Shown here in pieces: positions 25,749 to 36,022 of a stretch of 64,000 nucleotides of DNA. The stretch is taken from NCBI RefSeq assembly GCF_900112605.1, contig NZ_FOMJ01000007.1, forward strand, positions 94,185 through 158,184. The letters run 5' to 3'. The notes below the pieces were generated by a model that did not search any database, was not told the DNA's origin, and worked only from the letters and a program-made list of their open reading frames with translations. The stretch is from Thiohalospira halophila DSM 15071. GTDB lineage: Bacteria > Pseudomonadota > Gammaproteobacteria > Thiohalospirales > Thiohalospiraceae. The stretch's first letter is position 1; each line of letters starts with the position of its first letter. Both the position numbers and the translations under genes were made by a program.

Positions 25749-28033
25749 TCCTCGTTCTTCTTGCCCTGGCCGCCCTTGCCGCTCCGGCGCCGGCCGGAGG
25801 GCGTCTTGTCCGCCGCCGGCTCGGCCAGTTCGAAGTCGATCTTGCGCTCGTCCAGGTCCACGCGGACCACCTTGACCTTCACGGTATCACCGAGGGCGTA
25901 GGTGCGGCCCGTGCGCTCACCGGTAAGACGGTGATGGGCAGCCTCGAAGTGGAAGTAGTCCTTGTCCAGGGCGGAGATGTGGAGCAGCCCGGTGACGTAG
26001 ATGTCCTTGAGCTCGATGAAGAGCCCGAAGCCGGTCACGCCGGTGACCAGGCCCTCGTAGCTCTCGCCCACCTTGTCCTGGATGTACTCGCACTTCAGGG
26101 CATCCTCGGCGTCCCGGGTGGCCTCGTCCGCGCGGCGCTCGGTCATGGACGAGTGCTGACCGATGCGCTCCATGTCGGCCCGGGCATAGGGATAGTCGTT
26201 CCCGACGCCGCGCTTGAGCAGCTTGCCCAGGGCGTCGCGCACCGGCTTGCGCTGGCGCCACAGGAGATTGCGGATCCCGCGGTGGACGACCAGGTCCGGG
26301 TAGCGCCGGATGGGCGAGGTGAAGTGGGTATAGGCGTCGAAGCCGAGGCCGAAATGGCCCTGATTGTCCGGCGAATAGACCGCCTGGTTCATGCTGCGCA
26401 GGACCAGGGTCTGGATGAGGTGGAAGTCCTCCCGCCCCGCTGCCTGCTCCAGCAGCTTCGAGACGTGGTGGGCCTCCGGCTTGTCGCCCCCCTCCAGCTT
26501 GAGGCCGCGCTCGGCGAGGACCGTACGCAGATCGTCCAGCTTCTCCTTGCGCGGGCTCTCGTGGATCCGGTAGAGGGTCGGCAGGCGGTTCTTCTCCAGG
26601 AAGTCGGCGGCGCAGGTGTTCGCGGCCAGCATGAACTCCTCGATCATGCGGTGGGCGTCGGTACGCTCCACCGGGACGATGCGATCGATCTTGCGATTGT
26701 CGCCGAAGACGATCTTGGTCTCGGTGGTATCGAAGTCGATGGCACCCCGCTGCTGCCGGGCGGCATGCAGCGCCTGGTAGAGCCGATAGAGCTCGTCGAT
26801 GTCCTTGACCACGTGGCGGTACTGGTCGCGGACCACCGGGTCGTTCTGCTGCACCATGCCCGCGACCTCGGTGTAGGTCAGCCGGGCATGGGAGCGCATG
26901 ACCCCCTCCAGGAAGCGGTAGTCCAGGACCTCGCCGTCGCGATCGATCTCCACGGAGACCGCCATGCAGAGCCGGTCCACCTCGGGATTCAGCGAGCAGA
27001 GGCCGTTGGAGAGGACCTCCGGGAGCATGGGCACCACCCGATTGGGGAAATACACCGAGTTCCCGCGCTCCAGCGCCTCCGCGTCCAGAGCGGAGTCGGG
27101 CTGGACGTAGTGGGCGACGTCGGCGATGGCCACCACCATCCGCCAGCCGTTGCGGGTAGGCTCGCAGCAGACGGCGTCGTCGAAGTCCTTGGTGTCGGAG
27201 CCGTCGATGGTCACCAGCGGCATGTCCCGCAGGTCCTCGCGCCCCTCCTTGTCGGCCTCGGCCACCTCGGTGGAGAAGTGGCCGGCCTCGGCCTCCACCT
27301 CCGCGGGCCATTCGTAGGGGATGTCGTGGGCGCGCAGGGCGACATCCACCTCCATCCCCGGCCCCATGTGCTGGCCCAGGATCTCGACGACCTTGCCCAG
27401 CGGTTTGCGGTGGCGACTGGGCTGCTCGGTGATCTCCACGGTGACGATCTGGCCGTCGGTGGCGCCGTTCCACGACTCCGGCGCCACCAGGACCTCCTGG
27501 TTCAGCCGCCGGTTATCCGGCTCCACGACGCCGACACCACCCTCGTCGAAGAAGCGGCCCACCACCTGCTGGGTATTGCGCTCCAGCACCTCCACCACCA
27601 TGCCCTCGGGGCGCCCGCGCCGGTCGACCCCGGTGACGGAGACGACGGCGCGATCACCGTGGAGGACCGGATGCATGGCCTTGGGGGAAAGGAAGACGTC
27701 GTCGCCCCCCTCGTCGGGGATGAGGAAGCCGAAGCCGTCTGCATGCCCGACGATCCGGCCCCGTTTGAGGTCCATGCGACTCACCAGGCCGTAATCGCCC
27801 TTGCGATTGCGGATGATCTGGCCATCGCGCTCCATGGCGCGCAGGCGGCGGCGCAGCGCCTCCAGCTGATCGTCGTCCTGGATGGACAGCGCCTCGGCGA
27901 GCTCCCCGTGGGGCATGGGTGCCCCGTGTTTATCCAGGACCTCCAAGATGAATTCCCGACTGGGAATGGGGTTCTCGTAGCGCTCGGCCTCGCGGTCGGC
28001 CTTGGGATCGCGGGGGGAATTATTCCGCGCCAT
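25745..28033 (-). CDS. rnr: Ribonuclease R
   Basis: RNase R is the processive 3'-5' exoribonuclease that degrades structured RNA. The 762-residue product has an N-terminal winged helix (EFILEVLDKHGAPMPHGELAEAL), two cold-shock domains, the RNB catalytic domain with the metal-binding aspartates in TIDGSDTKDFDDAV, and an S1 domain near residues 660-740. The C-terminal tail is lysine/arginine-rich (GRRRSGKGGQGKK), as usual for RNase R rather than RNase II. A TATACT box lies about 70 bases upstream. Confidence 0.96.
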   Translation of the reverse strand: MARNNSPRDPKADREAERYENPIPSREFILEVLDKHGAPMPHGELAEALSIQDDDQLEALRRRLRAMERDGQIIRNRKGDYGLVSRMDLKRGRIVGHADGFGFLIPDEGGDDVFLSPKAMHPVLHGDRAVVSVTGVDRRGRPEGMVVEVLERNTQQVVGRFFDEGGVGVVEPDNRRLNQEVLVAPESWNGATDGQIVTVEITEQPSRHRKPLGKVVEILGQHMGPGMEVDVALRAHDIPYEWPAEVEAEAGHFSTEVAEADKEGREDLRDMPLVTIDGSDTKDFDDAVCCEPTRNGWRMVVAIADVAHYVQPDSALDAEALERGNSVYFPNRVVPMLPEVLSNGLCSLNPEVDRLCMAVSVEIDRDGEVLDYRFLEGVMRSHARLTYTEVAGMVQQNDPVVRDQYRHVVKDIDELYRLYQALHAARQQRGAIDFDTTETKIVFGDNRKIDRIVPVERTDAHRMIEEFMLAANTCAADFLEKNRLPTLYRIHESPRKEKLDDLRTVLAERGLKLEGGDKPEAHHVSKLLEQAAGREDFHLIQTLVLRSMNQAVYSPDNQGHFGLGFDAYTHFTSPIRRYPDLVVHRGIRNLLWRQRKPVRDALGKLLKRGVGNDYPYARADMERIGQHSSMTERRADEATRDAEDALKCEYIQDKVGESYEGLVTGVTGFGLFIELKDIYVTGLLHISALDKDYFHFEAAHHRLTGERTGRTYALGDTVKVKVVRVDLDERKIDFELAEPAADKTPSGRRRSGKGGQGKKNEE

Positions 28034-28186
28034 GACGGCCTCCGTGAATGGCCGCGACAGACCGCGGGCGATGGGGGGCAGGGTTGACAGCTTGTTCGTT
28101 CATACGGGGAGTATACCGGCTCACCCCCCGGCCTGTCCCGCCCCTCGCTCTCCCGTCGGCAAGACCGAGGACCGCCGGCACTGGCG

Positions 28187-28215
28187 TTGACAGCGCCAAC
28201 CCCGTCCGCTAGATT
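28187..28215 (+). promoter_or_regulatory. Sigma-70 promoter of tRNA-Leu
   Basis: A perfect TTGACA (28187-28192) and TAGATT (28210-28215) stand 17 bases apart, placing the transcription start some 25 bases before the mature tRNA 5' end. Confidence 0.75.
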
Positions 28216-28247
28216 ATTGCACTTGCAACGACGGCCCAGCCGTCCTT

Positions 28248-28334
28248 GCCGAGGTGGTGAAAGTGGTAGACACGCCAGCTTCAGGTGCTGGTGGGCGAAA
28301 GCCCGTGGAGGTTCAAGTCCTCTCCTCGGCACCA
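28248..28334 (+). tRNA. tRNA-Leu (anticodon CAG)
   Basis: The 87-base sequence folds as a long-variable-arm tRNA. The acceptor arms are GCCGAGG and CCTCGGC, the discriminator is A and CCA is encoded. The anticodon stem CCAGC/GCTGG closes the loop TTCAGGT with anticodon CAG, reading CTG, the dominant Leu codon of this genome. The T arm has GGTTCAAGTCC. It has its own promoter and terminator, so it is a single-gene unit, and lies between divergent rnr and convergent purA. Confidence 0.95.
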
Positions 28335-28340
28335 ACACCG

Positions 28341-28375
28341 AAAGGCCCCGACCCGCAAGGGTTCGGGGCCTTTTT
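28341..28375 (+). terminator. Rho-independent terminator of tRNA-Leu
   Basis: A long GC stem (AGGCCCCGACCC paired with GGGTTCGGGGCCT, GCAA loop) is followed directly by a T-run, 7 bases after the tRNA CCA. It also faces the purA stop and may help insulate the convergent unit. Confidence 0.9.
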
Positions 28376-28438
28376 CGTGGGTACGCCGGGACAACCCCGA
28401 CCGGGACGCAAATGCCCCCGGTCCCGCCGATTCCGGGC

Positions 28439-29758
<1,320 letters not shown>

Positions 29759-30946
29759 CTACTCGGCGGCCACCGACTCGATTTCCCAGCCCGAATCGCG
29801 CTGGATCAGCGCACGGTCGCAGCCCATGGCAGCGGCGTCCCCGGCCTGGCCGGGCAGCTCGAACACCACGCGCTCGCCAGCGGCACGGAGCTCGGCGACG
29901 CGATGGACCAGGGCATCATCCTCGATGGCCGGGGCGAAGATCCCGCCCAGCGCCGCCGGCGGCCCCTGCAATGCGAGCAACTCCCGCAGGTCCGCGCTGA
30001 ATCCGGTCGCCGGACGTGCCCTGCCGAAGACGCGACCGATGTCGTCGTACCGGCCACCCTGGGCCACGGACCGCCCCTGCTCCGGCAGGAAGGCAGCGAA
30101 GACGACCCCGGTGTGATAGTGGTAGCCCCGTAGCTCGCCGAGGTCGAAATGGAGGGTGACCTCGGGCAGGCGGCGTTCCAGCCCGTCAGCCACCGCTTCC
30201 AGGTGGTCGAGCGCCCCGGCGATGCCCTCACCGCCCCGTCCGAGCACCTCACGGGCACGAGCGAGGACGTCCCGGTAACCGTGGAGTTCCGGGAGCTCCA
30301 GGAACATCCGGCGTAGCTCGCCGGTCACCCCGGCCGCATCCAGGAGACCGGGCAGCTCGGGCATGGATTTGCGCTGCAAGGCGTCGAAGAGCGCCCGCTC
30401 GTCGGCCTCCGCCAGATCCGCCTCGGCGACGAGGCCACGGTAGATGCCGACGTGGCCGACATCCAGATGGAAGTCATCGATGCCCGTGGCCCGAAGGGTC
30501 TCCGCCATGAGGCCGATGACCTCGAGATCGCTCGCCGCCCCGGCATGCCCGAACAGCTCGGCCCCGACCTGCAGCGGCGCCCGGGAGCCGGCGAAGGACT
30601 CCGGCCGGGTCCGCAGGACCGTCCCGAGGTAGCACAACCGCTCCGGGACATCACGGCCCAGGCGGTGCGCATCCATCCGCGCCACCTGGGGCGTCATGTC
30701 GGCCCGCACCCCCATCATCCGGCCGGAGAGCTGGTCGGTCACCTTGAAGGTGTCCAGGTCCAGGTCGTTACCGGTCCCGGTGAGCAGGGAGTCCAGGTAT
30801 TCGATGAAGGGGGGCATCACCAGGCGGTACCCCCAGCTGGCGTAGAGGTCCACCAGCTGGCGACGCATGGTTTCCAGTCGCGCCGCCTCCGGCGGCAACG
30901 CCTCTTCGATGCCCTCGGGGAGGAGCCAACGATCCGTGGGTTGCAT
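29759..30946 (-). CDS. hisZ: ATP phosphoribosyltransferase regulatory subunit
   Basis: HisZ is a catalytically inactive HisRS paralogue that forms a complex with the short form of HisG. The 395-residue protein has HisRS-like motifs (RRQLVDLYASWGYRLVMPPFIEYLDSLL, VRADMTPQVARM, LCYLGTVLRTRP, LHFDLGELRGYHYHTGVVFAAFLPEQG) but lacks the HisRS anticodon-binding domain. Its presence implies that the genome encodes a short HisG elsewhere. Location between hflC/DUF2065 and purA is the typical beta/gammaproteobacterial context. Confidence 0.94.
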   Translation of the reverse strand: MQPTDRWLLPEGIEEALPPEAARLETMRRQLVDLYASWGYRLVMPPFIEYLDSLLTGTGNDLDLDTFKVTDQLSGRMMGVRADMTPQVARMDAHRLGRDVPERLCYLGTVLRTRPESFAGSRAPLQVGAELFGHAGAASDLEVIGLMAETLRATGIDDFHLDVGHVGIYRGLVAEADLAEADERALFDALQRKSMPELPGLLDAAGVTGELRRMFLELPELHGYRDVLARAREVLGRGGEGIAGALDHLEAVADGLERRLPEVTLHFDLGELRGYHYHTGVVFAAFLPEQGRSVAQGGRYDDIGRVFGRARPATGFSADLRELLALQGPPAALGGIFAPAIEDDALVHRVAELRAAGERVVFELPGQAGDAAAMGCDRALIQRDSGWEIESVAAE

Positions 30947-30960
30947 GGGGAAATTCGCCG

Positions 30961-31149
30961 TCAGAGTCGAATGAACCAGACCAGCAGGGCGCCGACGGCC
31001 ATGGCCGCCAGGCCGACCCCGCGCAGGGTGGCATCGCTGGTCCGGGAGATGCTTTCCACCGCCTGGCGGTAATTACGCGGACTCAGCGCCGGCAACAGGC
31101 CCTCAATGACCAGGACCAGCGCCAGCGCTGCCAGCAGATCCTCGGTCAT
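30961..31149 (-). CDS. DUF2065 (YjeT-like) small membrane protein
   Basis: The 62-residue protein has two predicted membrane helices (about 5-22 and 41-60) joined by a loop with LSPRNYRQAVE, the DUF2065/YjeT pattern. The gene lies 5 bases after hflC, its standard position. Its function is unknown; gene order suggests it acts with the HflKC membrane complex. Confidence 0.85.
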   Translation of the reverse strand: MTEDLLAALALVLVIEGLLPALSPRNYRQAVESISRTSDATLRGVGLAAMAVGALLVWFIRL

Positions 31150-31154
31150 GGACG

Positions 31155-32027
31155 CTACTGCCCGCCCCCGCTCTCGTTGAAGAAGCGGAAGAAGTCCGAA
31201 CCCGGGTCGAGGACCATGAAGTTGTTGCCCTGGCGGAAGCTGCGCTGATAGGCCTCGAGGCTGCGGTAGAGCTTGTAGAAGTCCGCATCCTGGCCATACG
31301 CCTCGGCGAAGATGCTCGCCGCCCGGGCGTCACCGCGACCGCGGATCCGCTCGGCCTCGCGGAAGGCCTCGGCGAGGATGATGGTCCGCTTGCGGTCGGC
31401 CTCGGCGCGGATCCGCTCGGCGGCCTCCGCCCCCCGGGCGCGCAGGTCCTTGGCCACCCGCGCCCGCTCGGCACGCATGCGCTCGAACACCGAGCCGCTG
31501 ACCTCCGGCGGGAGGTCGATGCGGCGGACGCGGACATCCTGGATGGCCACGCCGAAGATCTCGGCCTCGTCGTTGGCCCGCTCCTGCATCACCCGCATGA
31601 TCTCGGTGCGCTCGCCGGAGACCACCTCCTGGATGGTCCGCTTGGCGAACTCCGAGAGCAGGCCGTCGTTGATGACCCGCTGCAGCCGCTGGGTGGCCTG
31701 CGCCTCGACACCACCGGTGGAACGGTAGTACTGGACCGGATCCACGATCCGCCACTTCACGTAGTAGTCGACGATGACGTTCTTCTTCTCGCTGGTCAAA
31801 AACTGCTGCGGCCGCGCATCCATGGTGAGGACACGGTTGTCGAACTTGCGCACGTTATTGACCAGCGGGGTCTTGAGGTGGAGGCCCGGCTCGTAGTCGG
31901 ACTCCACGATCTCGCCCAGGCGGAAGAGCAGGGCGTGCTCGCGCTCATCCACCGTGAACAGGGAGAGGGAGACGACGATGAGGCCGATGACGACGACCAC
32001 GCCGATGATGGATGTCAGGCGGCCCAT
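31155..32027 (-). CDS. hflC: HflC, SPFH/prohibitin-family FtsH modulator
   Basis: HflC and HflK form a membrane cage around FtsH and modulate its proteolysis. The 290-residue protein has an N-terminal membrane helix (about 5-25) and an SPFH domain (TVDEREHALLFRLGEIVESDYEPGLHLKTP, RVLTMDARPQQFLTSEKKNVIVDYYVKWRI), followed by a long coiled-coil rich in Ala, Glu and Arg. The ATG abuts the hflK stop with no gap. Confidence 0.95.
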   Translation of the reverse strand: MGRLTSIIGVVVVIGLIVVSLSLFTVDEREHALLFRLGEIVESDYEPGLHLKTPLVNNVRKFDNRVLTMDARPQQFLTSEKKNVIVDYYVKWRIVDPVQYYRSTGGVEAQATQRLQRVINDGLLSEFAKRTIQEVVSGERTEIMRVMQERANDEAEIFGVAIQDVRVRRIDLPPEVSGSVFERMRAERARVAKDLRARGAEAAERIRAEADRKRTIILAEAFREAERIRGRGDARAASIFAEAYGQDADFYKLYRSLEAYQRSFRQGNNFMVLDPGSDFFRFFNESGGGQ

Positions 32028-33221
32028 TTAACGCACCTCCCGGCTACGCTGCTGGTTGGGGTTGCGCTGGCTGGTATTGCCGGAGCTCTCGTTCCCCGTG
32101 GGGAGCTTGGGCATGGAGGAGCCGAAGACGCTGCCCCCGCTGCCGGAACCGGAACCACCACTGCCCTGCATCATCTTCTCCAGGGGCAGATACATCAGGT
32201 TGCCGCTGCCCTCGACGTCGACCATGACCTTGCCGACCTTCGTCATGACCTCTTCCAGGGTCTCGATATAGAGCCGCTCCCGGGTGACCTCCGGTGCCAT
32301 CTGGTACTCCTCGAGGATGGCGAGGAAGCGATCGCTCTCACCCTCGGCCTCGGCGATGCGCCGCTGGGCATAGCCCTCGGCCTCCTCGATACGGCGGGAG
32401 GCCGTACCCCGGGCCTCGGGGACCACGCCGTTGGCGTAGACCTCGGCCTCGTTGATGAGCCGCTGCTGGTCCTCGCGCGCCTTCACGGCGTCGGCAAAGG
32501 CATCCTGGACCTCGTTGGGCGGCTGGGCGCTCTGCATGTTGACGTTGGTCACCAGCAGCCCGGCGCCGTAATCATCCAGGCTCTTCTGCAGGAGTTCCGA
32601 GGCGCGCCGGGCGATCTCCGCCCGGCCGGTGGTGATGACCATGTCCAGGGTGCTCTTGCCGATGACCTCGCGGATGGCACTCTCCGCCGCCTGGCGCAGG
32701 GTCTCGTCGGGCTGGCGGACATTGAAGACGTAGGCCTGCGGGTCCCCCACCTGGTACTGGATGGAGAACTTGGCGTCCACGATGTTCTCGTCCTGGGTCA
32801 GGATGAGCGACTCGCTGGAACGGGTCCCGATCTCGATGTTGCGGATCTGGTCCACGTCCACCGTCTCCACCGCCTGGATGAAGCGCGGGTGCCAGTGCGG
32901 GCCGGGCTCCACAGTCTTGGCATAGGCGCCGAACTGGGTCACGACGCCGCGCTTGCCCTCATCGATGATGTAGATGCCGGACAGCGCCCAGACCACCACC
33001 ACGGCCAGCGCGACCAGGCCGATAGTCCTGGGCGAGGCACTGGGGGCGTTCATCCCGCCCCCACTGCTGCCACCATCTCCTCCGCCCCCGAAGAGGCCGC
33101 GGAACTTGTTCTGGGCCTTGCGGATGACCTCGTCGAGGTCGGGCGGACCCTGATCGTTGCTGGGACTGCCCCAGGGGTCGCGGTCGCGTCCCCCGGAGCC
33201 GCCGGGCTCGTTCCACGCCAT
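32028..33221 (-). CDS. hflK: HflK, SPFH/prohibitin-family FtsH modulator
   Basis: Partner of HflC. The ATG at 33221 is chosen because it starts MAWNEPGGSGGRDRDPWG, like E. coli HflK, with GGAG 6 bases upstream; this gives 397 residues. A Gly/Asp-rich cytoplasmic N-terminus (with FRGLFGGGGDGG) precedes a membrane helix (near residues 58-78), the SPFH domain (IIDEGKRGVVTQFGAYAKTVEPGPHWH) and the coiled coil. The C-terminus has a low-complexity Gly/Ser stretch followed by an Asn/Gln-rich tail. Confidence 0.95.
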   Translation of the reverse strand: MAWNEPGGSGGRDRDPWGSPSNDQGPPDLDEVIRKAQNKFRGLFGGGGDGGSSGGGMNAPSASPRTIGLVALAVVVVWALSGIYIIDEGKRGVVTQFGAYAKTVEPGPHWHPRFIQAVETVDVDQIRNIEIGTRSSESLILTQDENIVDAKFSIQYQVGDPQAYVFNVRQPDETLRQAAESAIREVIGKSTLDMVITTGRAEIARRASELLQKSLDDYGAGLLVTNVNMQSAQPPNEVQDAFADAVKAREDQQRLINEAEVYANGVVPEARGTASRRIEEAEGYAQRRIAEAEGESDRFLAILEEYQMAPEVTRERLYIETLEEVMTKVGKVMVDVEGSGNLMYLPLEKMMQGSGGSGSGSGGSVFGSSMPKLPTGNESSGNTSQRNPNQQRSREVR

Positions 33222-33336
33222 GTCGGACTCCATTGCGGTGTCGGTGCGGACTGGTTCATCCGAACCGACAGATTCTAGGTAGCCTGGCCCCGCACCGCAA
33301 GGCGGAACGCGGCCAGACCGGTAATCGAATCGGTAT

Positions 33337-34611
33337 TCAGGCGCCGGTCTCCAGCCCCTCCTGACGACCCAGGCGCTCCAGCTCCCGCCGCGGGAGCTCC
33401 ACGTCGAGCTGGAACCGGCCATCGTCATCCACCTGCTCACTGCGCACCACGCCCACCTCGTAGAGGCGGGAGCGCAGACGCCCCTGCTCCGGCCCCAGGG
33501 TAAAGGCACGATGGACCCGGTCGCCGGCCAGGCGTTCGGTAAGCGCTGCCCGCAGCGCCTCCAGACCGGCGCCCGTGGCCGCGCTCACCCGGACCCGCAC
33601 GGGCCGGCCGGCATCGTCCCGCTCGATGGCGGGCCGGTCAGCCTCCGCCGGGGCCAGGTCGATCTTGTTGATGACCTCCAGCTGCGGCACCTCGTCCGCG
33701 CCGATCTCGTCCAGGACCTCGGCCACGTCGGCGCGGCGCTCGTCCTGCTCCGGGTCGGCGGCATCGATGACGTGGAGCAGCAGGGTGGACTGGCGCGTCT
33801 CCTGGAGGGTGGAGCGGAAGGCCGCCACCAGCTCGTGGGGGAGCTGGCGGATGAAGCCCACGGTATCCGCCACCACGGCCTCCGGCCCCTCGGGCAGATC
33901 CAGCTTGCGCAGGGTGGCGTCCAGGGTGGCGAAGAGCTGATCGGCGGTAAAGCCGCCGGCATCGGTAAGGGCGTTGAACAGGGTCGACTTGCCGGCGTTG
34001 GTATAGCCCACCAGGGAGACCACCGGCAGTTCCGCCCGCTGGCGCCCCCGACGGCCTTCCGCCCGCTGCCGGTCCACCTTCTCCAGCCGCCGTTCCAGCT
34101 GCTTGATCCGGTCGCCCAGCAGACGGCGGTCGGTCTCCAGCTGGGTCTCACCGGGCCCGCGTTGACCGATACCCCCCTTCTGCCGCTCCAGGTGGGTCCA
34201 GCCCCGCACCAGGCGCGTAGCCAGGTGTCGCAGCTGGGCCAGCTCCACCTGGAGCTTGCCCTCGTGGGAGCGGGCCCGCTGGGCGAAGATGTCCAGGATG
34301 AGGCCGGTGCGGTCGAGGACCCGGCAGGAAAGGGCCTGCTCGATGTTGCGCTCCTGGGCCGGCGAGAGGGCGTGATCCACCAGCACGAGCTCCACGGCAT
34401 GGTCGACCACGAGTTCGCGGATCTCTTCCAGCTTGCCCGAACCGACAAAGTAGCGCGGATCGGGCTTGCGACGGCGGGCATGGATCTCGGCAACGGCCTC
34501 CGCCCCGGCGGAGCGGGCCAGCTCGGCAAATTCCTCGCTGGTATCCGGCTCCCCCTCCAGGATGACCTGTACGAGCAGGGCGCGCTCCCCGGCGCGCGGG
34601 CGCTCAAACAA
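33337..34611 (-). CDS. hflX: Ribosome-associated GTPase HflX
   Basis: HflX binds the 50S E-site region and splits stalled or hibernating ribosomes, especially under heat stress. The 424-residue protein has the N-terminal HflX domain (YFVGSGKLEEI, LVDHALSPAQERNIE), the coiled coil with GGIGQRGPGETQLETDRR, and a G-domain with P-loop VGYTNAGKSTLFN, DTVGFIRQLPHELVAAF and NKIDL. It follows hfq by 20 bases, the conserved hfq-hflX order. Confidence 0.95.
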   Translation of the reverse strand: MFERPRAGERALLVQVILEGEPDTSEEFAELARSAGAEAVAEIHARRRKPDPRYFVGSGKLEEIRELVVDHAVELVLVDHALSPAQERNIEQALSCRVLDRTGLILDIFAQRARSHEGKLQVELAQLRHLATRLVRGWTHLERQKGGIGQRGPGETQLETDRRLLGDRIKQLERRLEKVDRQRAEGRRGRQRAELPVVSLVGYTNAGKSTLFNALTDAGGFTADQLFATLDATLRKLDLPEGPEAVVADTVGFIRQLPHELVAAFRSTLQETRQSTLLLHVIDAADPEQDERRADVAEVLDEIGADEVPQLEVINKIDLAPAEADRPAIERDDAGRPVRVRVSAATGAGLEALRAALTERLAGDRVHRAFTLGPEQGRLRSRLYEVGVVRSEQVDDDGRFQLDVELPRRELERLGRQEGLETGA

Positions 34612-34631
34612 GGGCGTCCCCCTGGGCGCGG

Positions 34632-34895
34632 TCAGGCATTGTCTTCCCCGACCTCGGCCTCCTCCTCACCCGGTGCACCGGTGTTGAGCTTCACCGCCCG
34701 GGCGGGGACGATGGTGGAGATGGCGTGCTTGTAGACCATCTGGCTCACGGTGTTGCGCAGCAGCACCACGAACTGGTCGAAGGACTCCACCTGGCCCTGG
34801 AGCTTGATGCCGTTGACCAGGTAGATGGAGACCGGCACCCGCTCCTTGCGCAGGGCGTTGAGGAAAGGATCTTGCAGCGCTTGGCCCTTACTCAT
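34632..34895 (-). CDS. hfq: RNA chaperone Hfq
   Basis: Hfq is the hexameric Sm-like chaperone that pairs small RNAs with mRNAs. The ATG at 34895 starts [20 protein letters not shown] and has GGAG upstream, giving 87 residues. The Sm1 and Sm2 motifs are intact ([25 protein letters not shown] and [14 protein letters not shown], with the YKH proximal-site triad). The C-terminal tail is short and acidic (EEEAEVGED) and lacks the long tail of E. coli Hfq. Confidence 0.97.
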   Translation of the reverse strand: MSKGQALQDPFLNALRKERVPVSIYLVNGIKLQGQVESFDQFVVLLRNTVSQMVYKHAISTIVPARAVKLNTGAPGEEEAEVGEDNA

Positions 34896-35032
34896 TCTGA
34901 CAGGCTCCGTGTTGTTGTTGAAATCGGGGTACTGAGGATGGACCACAGCTCGAGGTCGCGGTTCCATCGGGTCCACTTTCCGTGTGGCCCCTCCGATACT
35001 AGCACACTCCGTGCCGGCCAAATCGGTACTTC

Positions 35033-36022
35033 CTACGGGGTGGCGTCGGCGGCCATCCATTTCAAGGCCCGCTCCACCGCATCACCCGCCTCCGGGTCCA
35101 GCCAGTGGACATCGGGCTCCCGGCGCAACCAGGTAAGCTGGCGCCGAGCCAGCTGCCGCGTGGCCGCCACGCCCTGCTCCACCATGGTCGAATGGTCCAC
35201 CTCGCCTTCAAGATAGGCCAGGACCTGGCGGTAGCCCACCATCCGGAGCACCGGGTGTTCGGGTCCCAGGTTCCCGCGAGAACGCAGTGCCGCCACCTCC
35301 TCCTCCAGGCCCGCCTCCAGCATGGCGTGGAACCGGGCCTCGATGCGCCGGTGCAACTCGGAACGTTCGCCGGGTGCCACTGCAATCTTTATCGGCGTCA
35401 CCGGCAGCGGCTCGGCGGCGTTCTCGGCATACCAGGCCGACGGCGGCCGGCCCGTGGTCTCCAGGATCTCCAGGGCGCGCTGGATGCGCTGGGGGTCGTT
35501 GGGGTGGATGCGCCGTCCCGATTCCGGGTCGGCGGCCGCCAGGCGGGCGTGGAGGGCTCCCCAGCCCTGCTCCGCGGCCTCGGCCTCCAGCCGCTGGCGC
35601 ACCTCGGGGTCCCCCGGTGGCAGGGGGTCGAGGCCGTGGAGCAGGGCCCGGAAGTAGAGCATGGTCCCGCCCACCAGCAGGGGACGCTGCCCCGCCGCCG
35701 CCACCTCGTCCATGGCCGCCAGGGCGTCACGCCGGAACTCGGCGGCGGAGTAACCCTCCGCCGGGTCGCGGATATCCAGCAGGCGATGGGGGGCCTCGGC
35801 CAGGGTGGCGGCATCCGGCTTGGCGGTGCCGACATCCAGGCCGCGATAGACCTGGGCGGAGTCGACGCTGATGATGGCGCCGACCCCGCGCCGGACCAGC
35901 TCCACCGCCAGCCCGGTCTTGCCGGAGGCGGTGGGCCCCATGAGGAAGAGGGGCCGCAGGGCCGGGTCGGTCTGCCAGGCCTGACGGCCTACCGACCCGG
36001 GACTGCCGCTACTGGCGGTCAC
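35033..36022 (-). CDS. miaA: tRNA dimethylallyltransferase
   Basis: MiaA adds a dimethylallyl group to A37 of tRNAs reading UNN codons. The 329-residue product has the P-loop [33 protein letters not shown], the HRLLDIRDP motif and [19 protein letters not shown]. The GTG at 36022 overlaps the htpG stop by 14 bases; a slightly later start is possible because the first 20 residues are not conserved. It precedes hfq with a 137-base gap. Confidence 0.95.
   Translation of the reverse strand: MTASSGSPGSVGRQAWQTDPALRPLFLMGPTASGKTGLAVELVRRGVGAIISVDSAQVYRGLDVGTAKPDAATLAEAPHRLLDIRDPAEGYSAAEFRRDALAAMDEVAAAGQRPLLVGGTMLYFRALLHGLDPLPPGDPEVRQRLEAEAAEQGWGALHARLAAADPESGRRIHPNDPQRIQRALEILETTGRPPSAWYAENAAEPLPVTPIKIAVAPGERSELHRRIEARFHAMLEAGLEEEVAALRSRGNLGPEHPVLRMVGYRQVLAYLEGEVDHSTMVEQGVAATRQLARRQLTWLRREPDVHWLDPEAGDAVERALKWMAADATP

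Noticed and set aside
25931..28087. A 718-codon plus-strand frame opposite rnr
   Set aside because: Mirror frame of RNase R with no domain, ribosome site or conserved start.
28399..28423. GACCGGG/CCCGGTC hairpin as purA terminator
   Set aside because: The 7-base stem has an 11-base loop and no T-run; the tRNA-Leu terminator lies close by and is far better.
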